From assembly GCA_028716385.1 (NCBI GenBank), contig JAQUPX010000002.1, positions 230,756-294,755 on the forward strand: a stretch of 64,000 nt of DNA, written 5' to 3'. A model generated the notes under the pieces. That model was not told where the DNA came from. It did no database searches and saw only the letters and a list, made by a program, of their open reading frames with translations. Within the stretch, counting starts at the first letter, position 1, and the number at the start of each line of letters is the position of its first letter. The position numbers were made by a program, and so were the translations under genes. This DNA is from a bacterium (GTDB lineage Bacteria > Hydrothermota > UBA3073 > JACQXS01 > JAQTXJ01). Below, in pieces: positions 34,906-43,446 of the stretch.

Positions 34906-35475
34906 ATGAATTACTTCGTTCATCCAACTGCAATCATAGATGAAGGTGCAGAAATTGGAGAAGGCTCAAGAATATGGCATTTTTCACACGTAATGAAAGG
35001 CGCCAAAATAGGTAAAGACTGTTTATTAAGTCAGAACTGTTTTATCGCTCCGAATGCAATATTGGGAAACGGCGTAAAATTAGAAAATAACGTATCGGTA
35101 TATGCGTTAGTAACGCTTGAAGATTATGTATTTTGTGGACCATCAATGGTGTTCACAAACGATTTAAATCCCCGTTCCAGATATCCAAAAGGCGGGAAAT
35201 GGGTTCCTACACTTGTTAAATACGGTGCATCTTTAGGCGCAAATTCAACCGTCGTTTGCGGAAATACGATTGGCAGATGCGCAATGGTAGGTTCAGGTGC
35301 AGTCGTAACGAAAGACATCCCCGATTACGCAATAGTCGTAGGAGCTCCTGCCCGTATTATAGGATGGATGTGTGAATGCGGAGCCAAATTGGAATTCAAA
35401 GACGGCAAAGCGCATTGCGATAAATGCAATCGTAATTACAAGAAAACAGATAATAAATGTGAAGAAGTAAAGTAA
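34906..35475 (+). CDS. Left-handed beta-helix N-acetyltransferase (WlbB/WbpD-like) with zinc ribbon
   Basis: 189 residues. Hexapeptide repeats begin at PTAIIDEGAEIGEGSRIWHFSHV (about 7-29) and include GVKLENNVSVYALVTLEDYVFCGPS and VVGAPARIIGWM. This is typical of acyltransferases that acetylate an amino-sugar on UDP-glucuronate. A short C-terminal tail has four Cys (CECG and CDKC, about residues 157-175), a zinc-ribbon-like addition seen in some members. Together with the DegT aminotransferase it fits surface-glycan amino-sugar synthesis. Confidence 0.88.
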   Translation: MNYFVHPTAIIDEGAEIGEGSRIWHFSHVMKGAKIGKDCLLSQNCFIAPNAILGNGVKLENNVSVYALVTLEDYVFCGPSMVFTNDLNPRSRYPKGGKWVPTLVKYGASLGANSTVVCGNTIGRCAMVGSGAVVTKDIPDYAIVVGAPARIIGWMCECGAKLEFKDGKAHCDKCNRNYKKTDNKCEEVK

Positions 35476-35543
35476 TATCTTTTTACTAAATCGTAATACG
35501 GGTAGATAGAATCCGGGTAGCTGAGAGCCCTCGCTCTCATCGT

Positions 35544-35571
35544 TTGAAACATACGATTAAAATGATATAAA
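35544..35571 (+). promoter_or_regulatory. Promoter of the propeller gene
   Basis: TTGAAA (35544-35549), a 16-nt spacer and TATAAA (35566-35571), 17 nt before the ATG at 35589. No ribosome site is visible. Confidence 0.5.
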
Positions 35572-35588
35572 TTGTTTTTCTTGTATAA

Positions 35589-37739
35589 ATGAAAAAAAAT
35601 ATAAGACATTCCCTTATAGTAAGGATAATTTTATTTTCTGCCTTTTCCCTTTCCCTAATCTCCTCCAATTCCTTTGCTCAATATCCCAACTGGACGAATT
35701 ATACCAACGGACAACGCATCACGGCTCTTGCTGACAGCGGCAATGAACTATGGATTGGCACTTGGGGTGGACTTGTAAAAATGAATAAAACTACCGCGGA
35801 AATTACATTTTATAACCACGCAAATTCCGGTTTGCCTTATAATAGAATCACTGCTCTTGTACACGATGGAAGTAATATATGGATTGGCGCTGATTATTAT
35901 GGACTTACAAAATTTGATGGCACAAGTTGGACAGTGTTCAATACTTCAAATTCAGGATTGCCTACTAACCGCATTTCTGACCTTGCATACGATGGGAGTA
36001 ATATGTGGATTGGGACTTATTATAGTGGTGGGCTTACAAAGTTTGATGGAACAAACTGGACTGTATTCAACACCTCAAATTCAGGCTTACCTTCTAATGA
36101 TATTCAAACTCTTGCAATACAAGGAAGTAATATATGGATTGGCACTTTTGATGGTCTTGCGAAGTTTGACGGCACAAACTGGACTGTTTATGACACAAGT
36201 AATTCAGACTTGCCATGTAATAACATTCAATCAATAGGAATAGAAGGCAGCGACATTTGGATTGGTACTGGTAATGGTGGTCTTGCAAAGTTTGACGGAA
36301 CAAACTGGACTGTATATGACACCTTAAATTCAGGGTTGCCTGATAACTGTGTCAATGCTCTTGCAATAGAAGGGAGCAATATCTGGTGTGGCACTTTTGA
36401 TGGTCTTGTAAAGTTTGACGGTACTAACTGGACTGTGTATGATACCTTAAATTCCGGTTTGCCAGATAACTATTCCTATGTTATTGCAATAGAAGAAAAT
36501 AATATATGGATTGGAACTTGGTATGCTAAGCTTGCAAAGTTTGATGGCACTAACTGGACTGTGTTCAACCCTTCAAATTCAGGTTTGCCTGATAACAATG
36601 TCACTGTTCTTGGAATAGAAGGAACGACTGGCGATAAATGGATTGGAACTGCTTATAGTGGTCTGGCAAAGTTTGATAACATTAACTGGACTGTGTATGA
36701 TACGTCAAATTCTGGATTATACTTTAACTATGTCACTGTTCTTACAACAGAAGGAAATAATAAATGGATTGGTACTGGGGCTGGTCTTGCAAAGTTTGAT
36801 GGCACTAACTGGAACAAATATCAAACGTCAAATTCCGGTTTGCCCGACAGTTATGTCCATGCTCTTGCAATAGAAGGAAGTAATATCTGGATTGGTACTG
36901 GGAATGGTCTTGCGAAGTTTGACGGCACTAACTGGACTATATATAACACCTCAAACTCAGGGTTGCCTTCTAACACCGTCTTTGCTCTTGGGATAGAAGG
37001 GAGTAACAAATGGATTGGTACTTGGGGTAGTGGTATTGTGAAATTTGACGAGACCACATGGACAGTATATGACACTTCCAATTCCGATTTACCTGATAAT
37101 TATGTCAATACTCTTGCAATAGAAGAAAATAATATATGGATTGGAACTTATGGTGGTGGTCTTGCAAAGTTTAACGGCACTACATGGAATGTGTTCAACA
37201 CTTCAAATTCAGGATTGCCTACTAACCGTATTTCTGACCTTGCATACGATGGGAGTAATATCTGGATTGGTGGAGCCGGTATTACAAAGTTTGACGGCAT
37301 AAACTGGACTCTTTTCAATCGCTCAAATTCCGGTTTGCCTAATAACGATGTTACTGCTCTTGCAACAGAAGGAAGTAATATTTGGATTGGAACTGACGGT
37401 AGTGGTCTTGCAGTATATAATACCACAGGAATTGAAGAATCGTCAATTTCGGATTTTTGGTCCGCCTCAGGCGGAGCGGAATTGAAAATAGGACAGAACC
37501 CTTTTGTACAGTCAACAGTTATCACTTATTTTCTCCCTCCTAATAACAAATATACTAATACACGATTAACTATTTACGATCTTTCCGGTCGTTGTGTTAA
37601 AACATTAATCAACGAACAGAAACCCGCAGGAAATTACACCACAACCCTCTCCGCAAACAACCTGAAAACAGGTGTTTACTTTCTAACCCTCTCCACTGGA
37701 AATTATAAAACTACTAAAAAGCTTACAGTCATAAAATAA
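35589..37739 (+). CDS. Secreted repeat (two-component-regulator-propeller-like) protein with T9SS-like tail
   Basis: 716 residues: a signal peptide to about 31 (SNSFAQ), then about 13-14 repeats of about 44 residues with the pattern GSNIWIGTxxGLAKFDGTNWTVYDTSNSGLPDN. These would form one or two beta-propellers. From about 630 comes a Por-type sorting domain (IGQNPFVQSTVITYF, LTIYDLSGRCVKTL, GVYFLTLSTG). The linker WSASGGAEL is encoded by a family B palindrome (37461-37475). The DNA repeats are near-identical, suggesting recent duplication or gene conversion. No sensor kinase domain is attached, unlike two-component propeller proteins. Confidence 0.85.
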   Translation: MKKNIRHSLIVRIILFSAFSLSLISSNSFAQYPNWTNYTNGQRITALADSGNELWIGTWGGLVKMNKTTAEITFYNHANSGLPYNRITALVHDGSNIWIGADYYGLTKFDGTSWTVFNTSNSGLPTNRISDLAYDGSNMWIGTYYSGGLTKFDGTNWTVFNTSNSGLPSNDIQTLAIQGSNIWIGTFDGLAKFDGTNWTVYDTSNSDLPCNNIQSIGIEGSDIWIGTGNGGLAKFDGTNWTVYDTLNSGLPDNCVNALAIEGSNIWCGTFDGLVKFDGTNWTVYDTLNSGLPDNYSYVIAIEENNIWIGTWYAKLAKFDGTNWTVFNPSNSGLPDNNVTVLGIEGTTGDKWIGTAYSGLAKFDNINWTVYDTSNSGLYFNYVTVLTTEGNNKWIGTGAGLAKFDGTNWNKYQTSNSGLPDSYVHALAIEGSNIWIGTGNGLAKFDGTNWTIYNTSNSGLPSNTVFALGIEGSNKWIGTWGSGIVKFDETTWTVYDTSNSDLPDNYVNTLAIEENNIWIGTYGGGLAKFNGTTWNVFNTSNSGLPTNRISDLAYDGSNIWIGGAGITKFDGINWTLFNRSNSGLPNNDVTALATEGSNIWIGTDGSGLAVYNTTGIEESSISDFWSASGGAELKIGQNPFVQSTVITYFLPPNNKYTNTRLTIYDLSGRCVKTLINEQKPAGNYTTTLSANNLKTGVYFLTLSTGNYKTTKKLTVIK
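35760..37400 (+). repeat. Intragenic tandem repeats of about 130 bp
   Basis: About thirteen units share blocks such as AAGTTTGACGGCACTAACTG and ATATGGATTGGCACT with few changes. They encode the propeller blades of the 35589 gene. Confidence 0.8.
37461..37475. repeat. Family B palindrome inside the propeller gene
   Basis: TCCGCCTCAGGCGGA at the junction between the last blade and the sorting domain, encoding SASGG. Confidence 0.75.
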
Positions 37740-37740
37740 T

Positions 37741-38125
37741 TTTTCTGTTTCTAATCCGTGTTAATCCGTAATAATCTCGTGTCAGAAATTTATTTCCTTT
37801 TTATCTGTATACTTCTTGTCTTCCTTTTTTAATCTGCAAAACTCTCGTGTCAATCTGTGAAATCTTGTGGTTTAATCTTTTTCTTTGTTCTTTGCGTCTT
37901 AGCGACTTTGCGTGAGATATTATTTTTTTCATTCTGTTTGTAGTTAATTTTTCAACTCTCAAACTTTCTTTTTTTTATCCTGTCAATCTGCGGTTAAAAA
38001 TTCTCTGTGTCCTCTACTCGCTCTGTGGTCTCAATTTATTTTCCTATTATCCTTTTATGTTTCTCTGTATTCTGGTCTCTGTGCACTCTGTGGTTTGATT
38101 TTATTAGTTTCGAGTTTTAGTGGCT
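37741..38125. repeat. Largest word-like repeat array
   Basis: About 385 nt of words: AATCCGTGTTAATCCGTAA, TCTCGTGTCAATCTGTGAAA, TTGCGTCTTAGCGACTTTGC, GTCAATCTGCGGTTAAAA, CTCTGTGTCCTCTACTCGC, GTCTCTGTGCACTCTGTGG and GAGTTTTAGTGGC. There is no open frame, and the composition is pyrimidine-rich on the plus strand. Confidence 0.75.
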
Positions 38126-38188
38126 AAAAATAAATAAAAAAAACATTAAAGTTTTCTATTTTTTCTACGATAATAATAGAAAGATAAA

Positions 38189-38217
38189 TTGACATATTAA
38201 AATAATTATTTTAACAT
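38189..38217 (+). promoter_or_regulatory. D-Ala-D-Ala carboxypeptidase promoter, leaderless type
   Basis: TTGACA (38189-38194), a 17-nt spacer and TAACAT (38212-38217), with the ATG at 38227 nine nt later. There is no Shine-Dalgarno site. Confidence 0.75.
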
Positions 38218-38226
38218 ATTTTTTGT

Positions 38227-39171
38227 ATGCTTAAAAGTAAACTCAATATTTGTATATTAATGAGTGTTACTTTTATTACCCCTAAAGTCTTTTCTTTCTC
38301 AGGAAATCTACCCGTAAAGGAACCCGGTGTCGTAGAAATTCCAACATATACCCACCTCACAAAAAAAATAGACCCCGATTGTGAACGTGCAGTTCAATCA
38401 ATGGAACATTCTATTAAAGCCGGATTAGCTTTTGACATCACAACAGGCGAAATATTCTGGGAATATAACAGTAAAAAAGAATGCGAAATTGCTTCGTTAA
38501 CTAAGATTATGGTAGAACTCCTGGCAATGGAAAAATTGGAAGCAAAAGCCGTAAATCTCGAAGATATGGTTGCCGTCACACAAGAAGCAAGTTGTATAAG
38601 GGGAACACGGGTATGTTTAAAGAAAGGGGAAATTTTTCCTCTTGAATCCCTCTTAAGAGCTGCTCTTGTTTTCTCGGCAAATGACGCATCCCATCTCGCA
38701 GGTTATTACATCGGCGGTGGATCGCAAGAGAAATTCATCAATATGATGAACAAAAGAGCGCTTGAACTTGGAATGTCACATACTAAATACTGGAATATGA
38801 CCGGGCTTCCTCCCAAAAAACATAAATACGAAGCGAACATTTCCAACTGTATGGATCTGGCAACCGTTTCTTTACAACTATTAAAATATCCCTACATAAG
38901 AGAATGGATGTGTACGAAATCGTTTTCTTTCCGCAAAGATGCAAAGATGAAACGCTCAACAAACACTTTGATGAGAAACTGCGATATTGTTGATGGACTG
39001 AAAACAGGCTTTTATCCTAACGCCGGATGGAATATAGTAGCGACATCTCTTTGTGGAGACCGCAAAATAATGGTAATTATACTTGGTTCCAAATCAAGAA
39101 AAACCCGCGATGATATTGCAAGGAAAATCATCCGGTACGCAAAACCCTCTAATTTAATGGCTGGCAAATAA
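38227..39171 (+). CDS. D-alanyl-D-alanine carboxypeptidase (S11 family)
   Basis: 314 residues with an N-terminal signal (about 1-25). The penicillin-binding motifs are all present: SLTK (Ser90, Lys93), SAN (150-152) and KTG in DGLKTGF (about 258-264). It trims the terminal D-Ala of peptidoglycan stem peptides in the periplasm. The C-terminus lacks the beta domain and amphipathic anchor of DacA. It stands alone behind its own leaderless-type promoter. Confidence 0.93.
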   Translation: MLKSKLNICILMSVTFITPKVFSFSGNLPVKEPGVVEIPTYTHLTKKIDPDCERAVQSMEHSIKAGLAFDITTGEIFWEYNSKKECEIASLTKIMVELLAMEKLEAKAVNLEDMVAVTQEASCIRGTRVCLKKGEIFPLESLLRAALVFSANDASHLAGYYIGGGSQEKFINMMNKRALELGMSHTKYWNMTGLPPKKHKYEANISNCMDLATVSLQLLKYPYIREWMCTKSFSFRKDAKMKRSTNTLMRNCDIVDGLKTGFYPNAGWNIVATSLCGDRKIMVIILGSKSRKTRDDIARKIIRYAKPSNLMAGK

Positions 39172-39184
39172 CCCTCTTAAATTC

Positions 39185-39372
39185 TCTTCTGCACAATTCC
39201 ATGTTAATAATTTGTTTTTCGTGCTTTCTTTTTTACGCTTTTATACTTTCGTGATAAACTCTTTTCTGTTTGCTGTTCACTTTTTCCCCCTCCATTTTTT
39301 CCTTTTTTAATCCTATTTATCTGCGTTCATCTGCGTCCAAAAAATTTTGTTCTCTGTGGTTGCACTTTTCCA
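39185..39372. repeat. Word-like repeat array
   Basis: The words are TTTTTCGTGCTTTCTTTTTT, ACTTTCGTGATAAACTC, TTATCTGCGTTCATCTGCG and TTCTCTGTGGTTGCAC. It is followed by a dyad (39396) and a -24/-12-like element (39502). I see no gene between 39172 and 39545. Confidence 0.7.
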
Positions 39373-39395
39373 TCACTCAAAAATGACAAACCTCC

Positions 39396-39413
39396 TGTAT
39401 CAAATATGATACA
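39396..39413. promoter_or_regulatory. Dyad TGTATCA-AATA-TGATACA
   Basis: A perfect 7+7 inverted repeat whose centre lies about 100 bp upstream of the -24/-12-like element at 39502. That is a suitable position for an activator site. Its outline resembles the palindromes at 50341 and 50411. Confidence 0.45.
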
Positions 39414-39501
39414 AAACACTCTCCCTCTCTAACGATTTATCAAAACATAATCTCTTCTTTTCCCTTTATACAAAAAGGAATTCCGTCAATCAAATACAAA
39501 A

Positions 39502-39517
39502 TGTCACGGTGTTTGCT
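39502..39517 (+). promoter_or_regulatory. Sigma-54-like -24/-12 element
   Basis: TGTCACGGTGTTTGCT matches TGGCACG-N4-TTGCT at every fixed position except the second G of the -24 GG. The following gene has good ribosome sites at 39531 and 39594. Confidence 0.45.
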
Positions 39518-39605
39518 ATATACCTTTTGCAGGAGGAAAAAGAAAATGAAAAAACTATCAACCATAAAAATCTCGAAAGAGATAAAAGAGGAAAAGGAGG
39601 GTAAG

Positions 39606-40487
39606 ATGAAAAGAATCTTACAAACAAGTTTAGGCGTAGGCTTTTATTTTTACTTATTAGCCGCTGTCCTAACAGTCGTAGGTTGTGGAAGAAACAAAGT
39701 AACCGACGAAGAAGCTGTTGAGACCATCGTTCGTTCTTCGGAATGGTTTCAGTGCACATCATATCAGGAAAACGACTCTTCGGCAACTAACCAGAGCAAA
39801 GGGAAAGGAGATACACTTGGAGATACTTTATTTTGGTGGAGAAGCGTTCCCGATACCGGCAGGCATTATACTGTTAACGTACAGGTATCAGGAGACTCTG
39901 CTTTTGTTAGCTGGACACTTACTAATGATGGAAAATTCAACATTATAGGCAAGAAAAACGGTAGTAACTGGTGGGCAGGAGCAAAACCTTTAGAAGAAGT
40001 ATTAACAAGAAACGCAATTTTCTTAAGAACAGGCGACAGAAACAATAGAAACAAGGGCTGGGAATTGAAGCAAATATCAAAAATATATGGTTATTCACAA
40101 CCCACGCATACAGTAAGAATAGACAGTATAAGAATACAGTGTGCAACTTATCCGGATACAATCTTAAAAGACCCTTCAACAGCAGTTCTTAAAATGGATA
40201 GAGTTATGAAGTTTTCCGCAAGTGAAAGCGTAACCGTAACATTATACACGAATACAAACACTGGAGAAGCATACCTTCACGTCTTCGAACCGATTTTCCC
40301 GTATCATTGCAGAATACTTATGAAAAATAACGGGGACGGAAGTTATACCAATGCGCAGAAATGGTGTATACAGACGATACCATCCGTAAGACATGCAGTG
40401 TTTGACCTTATCAATGTCAACACCATACACGACACCGAATATGCTTATGACTGTGATGATTGGTTCTATCCTTATTCAAATAAGTAA
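39606..40487 (+). CDS. Putative lipoprotein of unknown function
   Basis: 293 residues. The signal peptide ends in the lipobox-like VVGC (about residues 24-27 from this start), so it is probably membrane-anchored. The mature part is polar and beta-rich (VNVQVSGDSAFVSWTLTNDG, ESVTVTLYTNTNTGEAYLHVF), unlike a family I know. The ATG at 39606 follows AAAGGAGG. An in-frame ATG at 39546 also has AGGAGG, but would put 20 charged residues before the signal. A possible sigma-54-type promoter lies upstream and a strong terminator follows. Confidence 0.72.
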   Translation: MKRILQTSLGVGFYFYLLAAVLTVVGCGRNKVTDEEAVETIVRSSEWFQCTSYQENDSSATNQSKGKGDTLGDTLFWWRSVPDTGRHYTVNVQVSGDSAFVSWTLTNDGKFNIIGKKNGSNWWAGAKPLEEVLTRNAIFLRTGDRNNRNKGWELKQISKIYGYSQPTHTVRIDSIRIQCATYPDTILKDPSTAVLKMDRVMKFSASESVTVTLYTNTNTGEAYLHVFEPIFPYHCRILMKNNGDGSYTNAQKWCIQTIPSVRHAVFDLINVNTIHDTEYAYDCDDWFYPYSNK

Positions 40488-40503
40488 AATAGAATAGACT
40501 CTT

Positions 40504-40550
40504 CAAAGGGGTAGCCCGTCTCGCCTGAGGCGGAGCTGCCCCTTTTCTTT
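40504..40550 (+). terminator. Terminator of the lipoprotein gene, with embedded family B repeat
   Basis: AAAGGGGTAGC pairs with GCTGCCCCTTT, followed by TCTTTATTTTTT. The loop carries TCGCCTGAGGCGGA (40521-40534), so the repeat extends or replaces the terminator hairpin. Confidence 0.75.
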
Positions 40551-40555
40551 ATTTT

Positions 40556-40775
40556 TTGGACGCAGATTTTCGTTACTCTGTGTTCTCTTTAGTTAGACTT
40601 GTCTGTTTTCTGTCTTTTTTTTTTAATCCGTGTAAATCCGTGTCCGTTATCCGTGGTAGAAAGCTCTTTGGCGATAGCCATTAGAGATTTCTATCCAGCT
40701 CAGCTGGGCTAAAATTCCTTCTGTTTTGTGTTATTTTGTGTCTTCATCCTTTCGTGGCTCTCTCTTCTCTCCTTT
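40556..40775. repeat. Word-like repeat array with family C element
   Basis: The array includes AATCCGTGTAAATCCGTG, CCGTTATCCGTGGTAG, then the roughly 50-bp family C unit AGCTCTTTGG, TTAGAGATTTCTATCC and AGCTCAGCTGGGCT (40670-40710), then TTTTGTGTTATTTTGTGTC. There is no gene in 40488-40876. Confidence 0.7.
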
Positions 40776-40840
40776 TTTCTCTCTTCAATTCCAAAATCCG
40801 AAATCCACATTCCAAAATCTTATCTCTCCCCTTTCTGTTC

Positions 40841-40868
40841 TTGACATTTATAATTTAGTATTTACAAT
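40841..40868 (+). promoter_or_regulatory. NYN gene promoter, leaderless type
   Basis: TTGACA (40841-40846), a 16-nt spacer and TACAAT (40863-40868), with the ATG at 40877 eight nt later and no Shine-Dalgarno site. Confidence 0.78.
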
Positions 40869-40876
40869 CCATACAA

Positions 40877-41368
40877 ATGCATTTCATACTCGATGGATAC
40901 AACATAATCTTCAAACTGTCCTCTTTATTCAACAGCCCTAACATCAGAAACAGCAGAGTTAAACTTATCCATTACATCCGAACAAAAAGTCCGCAGGGCA
41001 GTCATAGGAACCCCGTAACCATTGTATTTGATTCTTCCCAACTCATAACCGATTACCCAATACCTTCAGGGATTGAAGTAAAATTCGCAAACAAAATCAG
41101 CGCAGACGATTATATTATAAAACTAATAGAAAAATCGCCTACTCCAAAAATGATAACTCTTGTAACCGATGACAGGGAATTACAACTCCGCGCAAAAACG
41201 TTGGATGCCGCTTATATAGGAGTAGAAGATTTCTTTGCGCCTAAAACGGTACATAAACCTAAAGGTACTTCAAAGCCATCCCTTTCAGCTACTGATATGA
41301 GAGAAATCAATTCGGAATTATTGGCAAAAGAAAGACCCCAATCAACTACTAAAAAAAGATTTTTATAA
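40877..41368 (+). CDS. NYN-domain ribonuclease, YacP-like
   Basis: 163 residues of a PIN-like NYN nuclease. Acidic active-site residues are in ILDGYNIIF (4-12), VFDSSQ (about 53-58), SADDYIIKLIE (about 75-85) and VTDDRELQLRA (about 94-104). Related YacP/Rae1 proteins cut RNA, Rae1 on the ribosome. The C-terminal 35 residues are basic and flexible. It has its own leaderless-type promoter. Confidence 0.87.
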   Translation: MHFILDGYNIIFKLSSLFNSPNIRNSRVKLIHYIRTKSPQGSHRNPVTIVFDSSQLITDYPIPSGIEVKFANKISADDYIIKLIEKSPTPKMITLVTDDRELQLRAKTLDAAYIGVEDFFAPKTVHKPKGTSKPSLSATDMREINSELLAKERPQSTTKKRFL

Positions 41369-41384
41369 ACTATGAAGAAAATAA

Positions 41385-41515
41385 ACCACAGAGTTCACAG
41401 AGGAACAGATATGCAAAGAAAAGAAAAGAAAACAACATTAAACCACACGATTTCACAGATTGTCACAAGATTAATACAAAACAAAATTTTTAGAACTAAC
41501 AGATAACATAATGGA
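41385..41515. repeat. Word-like repeat array in inverted orientation
   Basis: The words are AAACCACAGAGTTCACAGAGG, AAACCACACGATTTCACAG and ACACGGAGGTCACAGAG, complements of the CTCTGTG and CTCGTG words. It faces the plus-orientation array at 41688. Confidence 0.7.
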
Positions 41516-41589
41516 GATATTAAACACGGAGGTCACAGAGAAAAAACTTTCTTTTCTGCCCGCATCATGGAGTAAAACCTTTCCCATCT

Positions 41590-41868
41590 GTCATTCTGAG
41601 TGTAACGATTACAAGCCCTTAATTTATTTAGGGCTTTGTTATCCAGAAGCGGAGCGGAGCGAAGAATCTCGCTACTTTCCTTTTTCTTTTATCCGTGAAA
41701 ATCCGTGGAAATCCGTGGCTATAATCTGTATTCTGTTCTCTGCCTTTTACTCTCAACTCTTACCATCCTTTTCGTTTTCTGTTCTTCTTTGCGTACTCTG
41801 CGTCGGAGTTTACCCCGCATTTTGCGGGGCGGTGGATATTTCCGTTATCCGTGGTTTGAATTTAATAA
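41590..41868. repeat. Mixed repeats before nnr
   Basis: Contains AAGCCCTTAATTTATTTAGGGCTT (hairpin, 41619-41642), a GCGGAGCGAAGAATCTCGC element, the triplet ATCCGTGAAAATCCGTGGAAATCCGTGG (split copies at 41692-41720), TTTGCGTACTCTGCG and CCCCGCATTTTGCGGGG (hairpin). There is no convincing gene in 41369-41883. Confidence 0.65.
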
Positions 41869-41883
41869 TGGAGGCAAATTAAA

Positions 41884-43413
41884 ATGAAACTCCTTACATC
41901 GGAACAAATGCGTAATATAGACAAAAAAGCCATTGAAAAAATCGGCATCCCGGGAACGGTCCTTATGGAAAATGCAGGGATCAAATTATTCGAAATCATT
42001 CACGAAGAGTTTCATCACACAAAACACCCGCGTATAGCCATAATCTGCGGAAAAGGTAATAACGGCGGAGACGGCTTCGTTCTTGCCAGACACCTTCTGA
42101 ATAATAACATATCCACCAATGTGTTCTTGCTTGGCACTTCCAATGAAGTAAAAGGCGATGCTAAAATCAATCTTGAGATACTTCTAAAGTCAGGACATAA
42201 AGTTACAGAAATAACTAATGAGAAAAAGATACCCTCATTAAAAAACTACGACTTACTCGTTGATGCAATATTCGGAACCGGATTTACCGGAAAAATAACC
42301 GGCACAGCAGAAAAAATCATTACCACTATGAATAACTCGGACATCCCCATATTTTCGGTAGACGTTCCTTCAGGATTAAATGCAAACGACGGCAGCGTTC
42401 AGGGAGTCTGCGTAAAAGCTTCGTTCACGGCAACAATGTGTCTTCCAAAACGCGGGTTAGTTTTATATCCCGGAAAAGATTATACGGGAGATGTTTATAT
42501 AATTGATATCGGAGTTCCATCGAAATTATTAACCGACATTGACACGAACATAATTGAACCCGACGATATTAAAAAAATATTTCCTGTTCGTTCGGACAAC
42601 TCAAACAAAGGCAGTTTTGGGAAAGTATTCGTTCTCGCAGGTTCAAAAGGTATGACAGGCGCGCCCACACTCACATCTCTTAGTGCGTTAAAAATAGGCG
42701 CAGGACTTGTAAGACTCGGCATTCCGGAATCATTAAACGATATCATAAAATATCTCGCCAAAGAAGTAATAACCGTATCTTTACCCGATACATCCGAAGG
42801 CAAATTCTCAATCAAAGCAAAAGATAAAATATTAAAAGAAATTTCTAACGCAACGGTAGTAGTAATAGGCCCGGGATTATCCGTTTCTAAAGAAATTAAA
42901 GAATTGCTTCTATCCATATTACCGAAGATTCACGTTCCCCTTATAATAGATGCCGACGGGTTAAATAATTTGTCTTTATCTGACATAAAAAAACTTACCT
43001 GTCCCGTAATTATAACACCTCACCCGGGAGAATTATCAAGACTTATTAATTTACCGATTTCTGAGATTCAGGCAAAACGAATTGATATTGCTTCTACGGT
43101 AGTCAAGGATTCCAATATCACTTTAGTTCTTAAAGGAGCGCCGACTGTAATAGCTTATAAAAAAGAAACGTACTTAAATCCCGTATATAATTCTGCACTT
43201 GCCAAAGCAGGAACAGGTGACGTATTAACCGGCATAATTGCAGGTTTGTTGGCTCAAAAACTCAGTCCCGTAAATGCGGCAAAAGTCGGAGTATGGGTTC
43301 ACGCTAATGCTGCAGAAATAGTGAGTAAGAAATCTACTAAATATTCCGTTCTTGCAAGTGATATAATAAAAGCTATCCCTTTAACAATAAAATCGCTTTT
43401 CCCTACAGGATAA
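41884..43413 (+). CDS. nnr: Bifunctional NAD(P)H-hydrate epimerase/dehydratase
   Basis: 509 residues, a fusion of NnrE and NnrD that repairs hydrated NAD(P)H. The epimerase half (about 1-215) has MENAGIKLFE, CGKGNNGGDGFVLARHL and VDVPSGLNANDG. The dehydratase half has SKGMTGAPTLTSLSALKIGAGLV (about 252-274), TPHPGELSRL and the catalytic NSALAKAGTGDVLTGIIAG (about 437-455). A GGAGG site precedes the start. folK follows 33 nt later. Confidence 0.95.
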   Translation: MKLLTSEQMRNIDKKAIEKIGIPGTVLMENAGIKLFEIIHEEFHHTKHPRIAIICGKGNNGGDGFVLARHLLNNNISTNVFLLGTSNEVKGDAKINLEILLKSGHKVTEITNEKKIPSLKNYDLLVDAIFGTGFTGKITGTAEKIITTMNNSDIPIFSVDVPSGLNANDGSVQGVCVKASFTATMCLPKRGLVLYPGKDYTGDVYIIDIGVPSKLLTDIDTNIIEPDDIKKIFPVRSDNSNKGSFGKVFVLAGSKGMTGAPTLTSLSALKIGAGLVRLGIPESLNDIIKYLAKEVITVSLPDTSEGKFSIKAKDKILKEISNATVVVIGPGLSVSKEIKELLLSILPKIHVPLIIDADGLNNLSLSDIKKLTCPVIITPHPGELSRLINLPISEIQAKRIDIASTVVKDSNITLVLKGAPTVIAYKKETYLNPVYNSALAKAGTGDVLTGIIAGLLAQKLSPVNAAKVGVWVHANAAEIVSKKSTKYSVLASDIIKAIPLTIKSLFPTG

Positions 43414-43446
43414 AAATCTCTATCACAAAGTAAGAGCTTCTAATAA

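Noticed and set aside
36094-37525. Long antisense frames in the propeller gene
   Set aside because: They arise from the repeated coding units being open in more than one frame.
39854-39865. TACCGGCAGGCA inside the lipoprotein gene as a family A copy
   Set aside because: Only 12 bases match the core and the pairing arm is absent; chance cannot be excluded.
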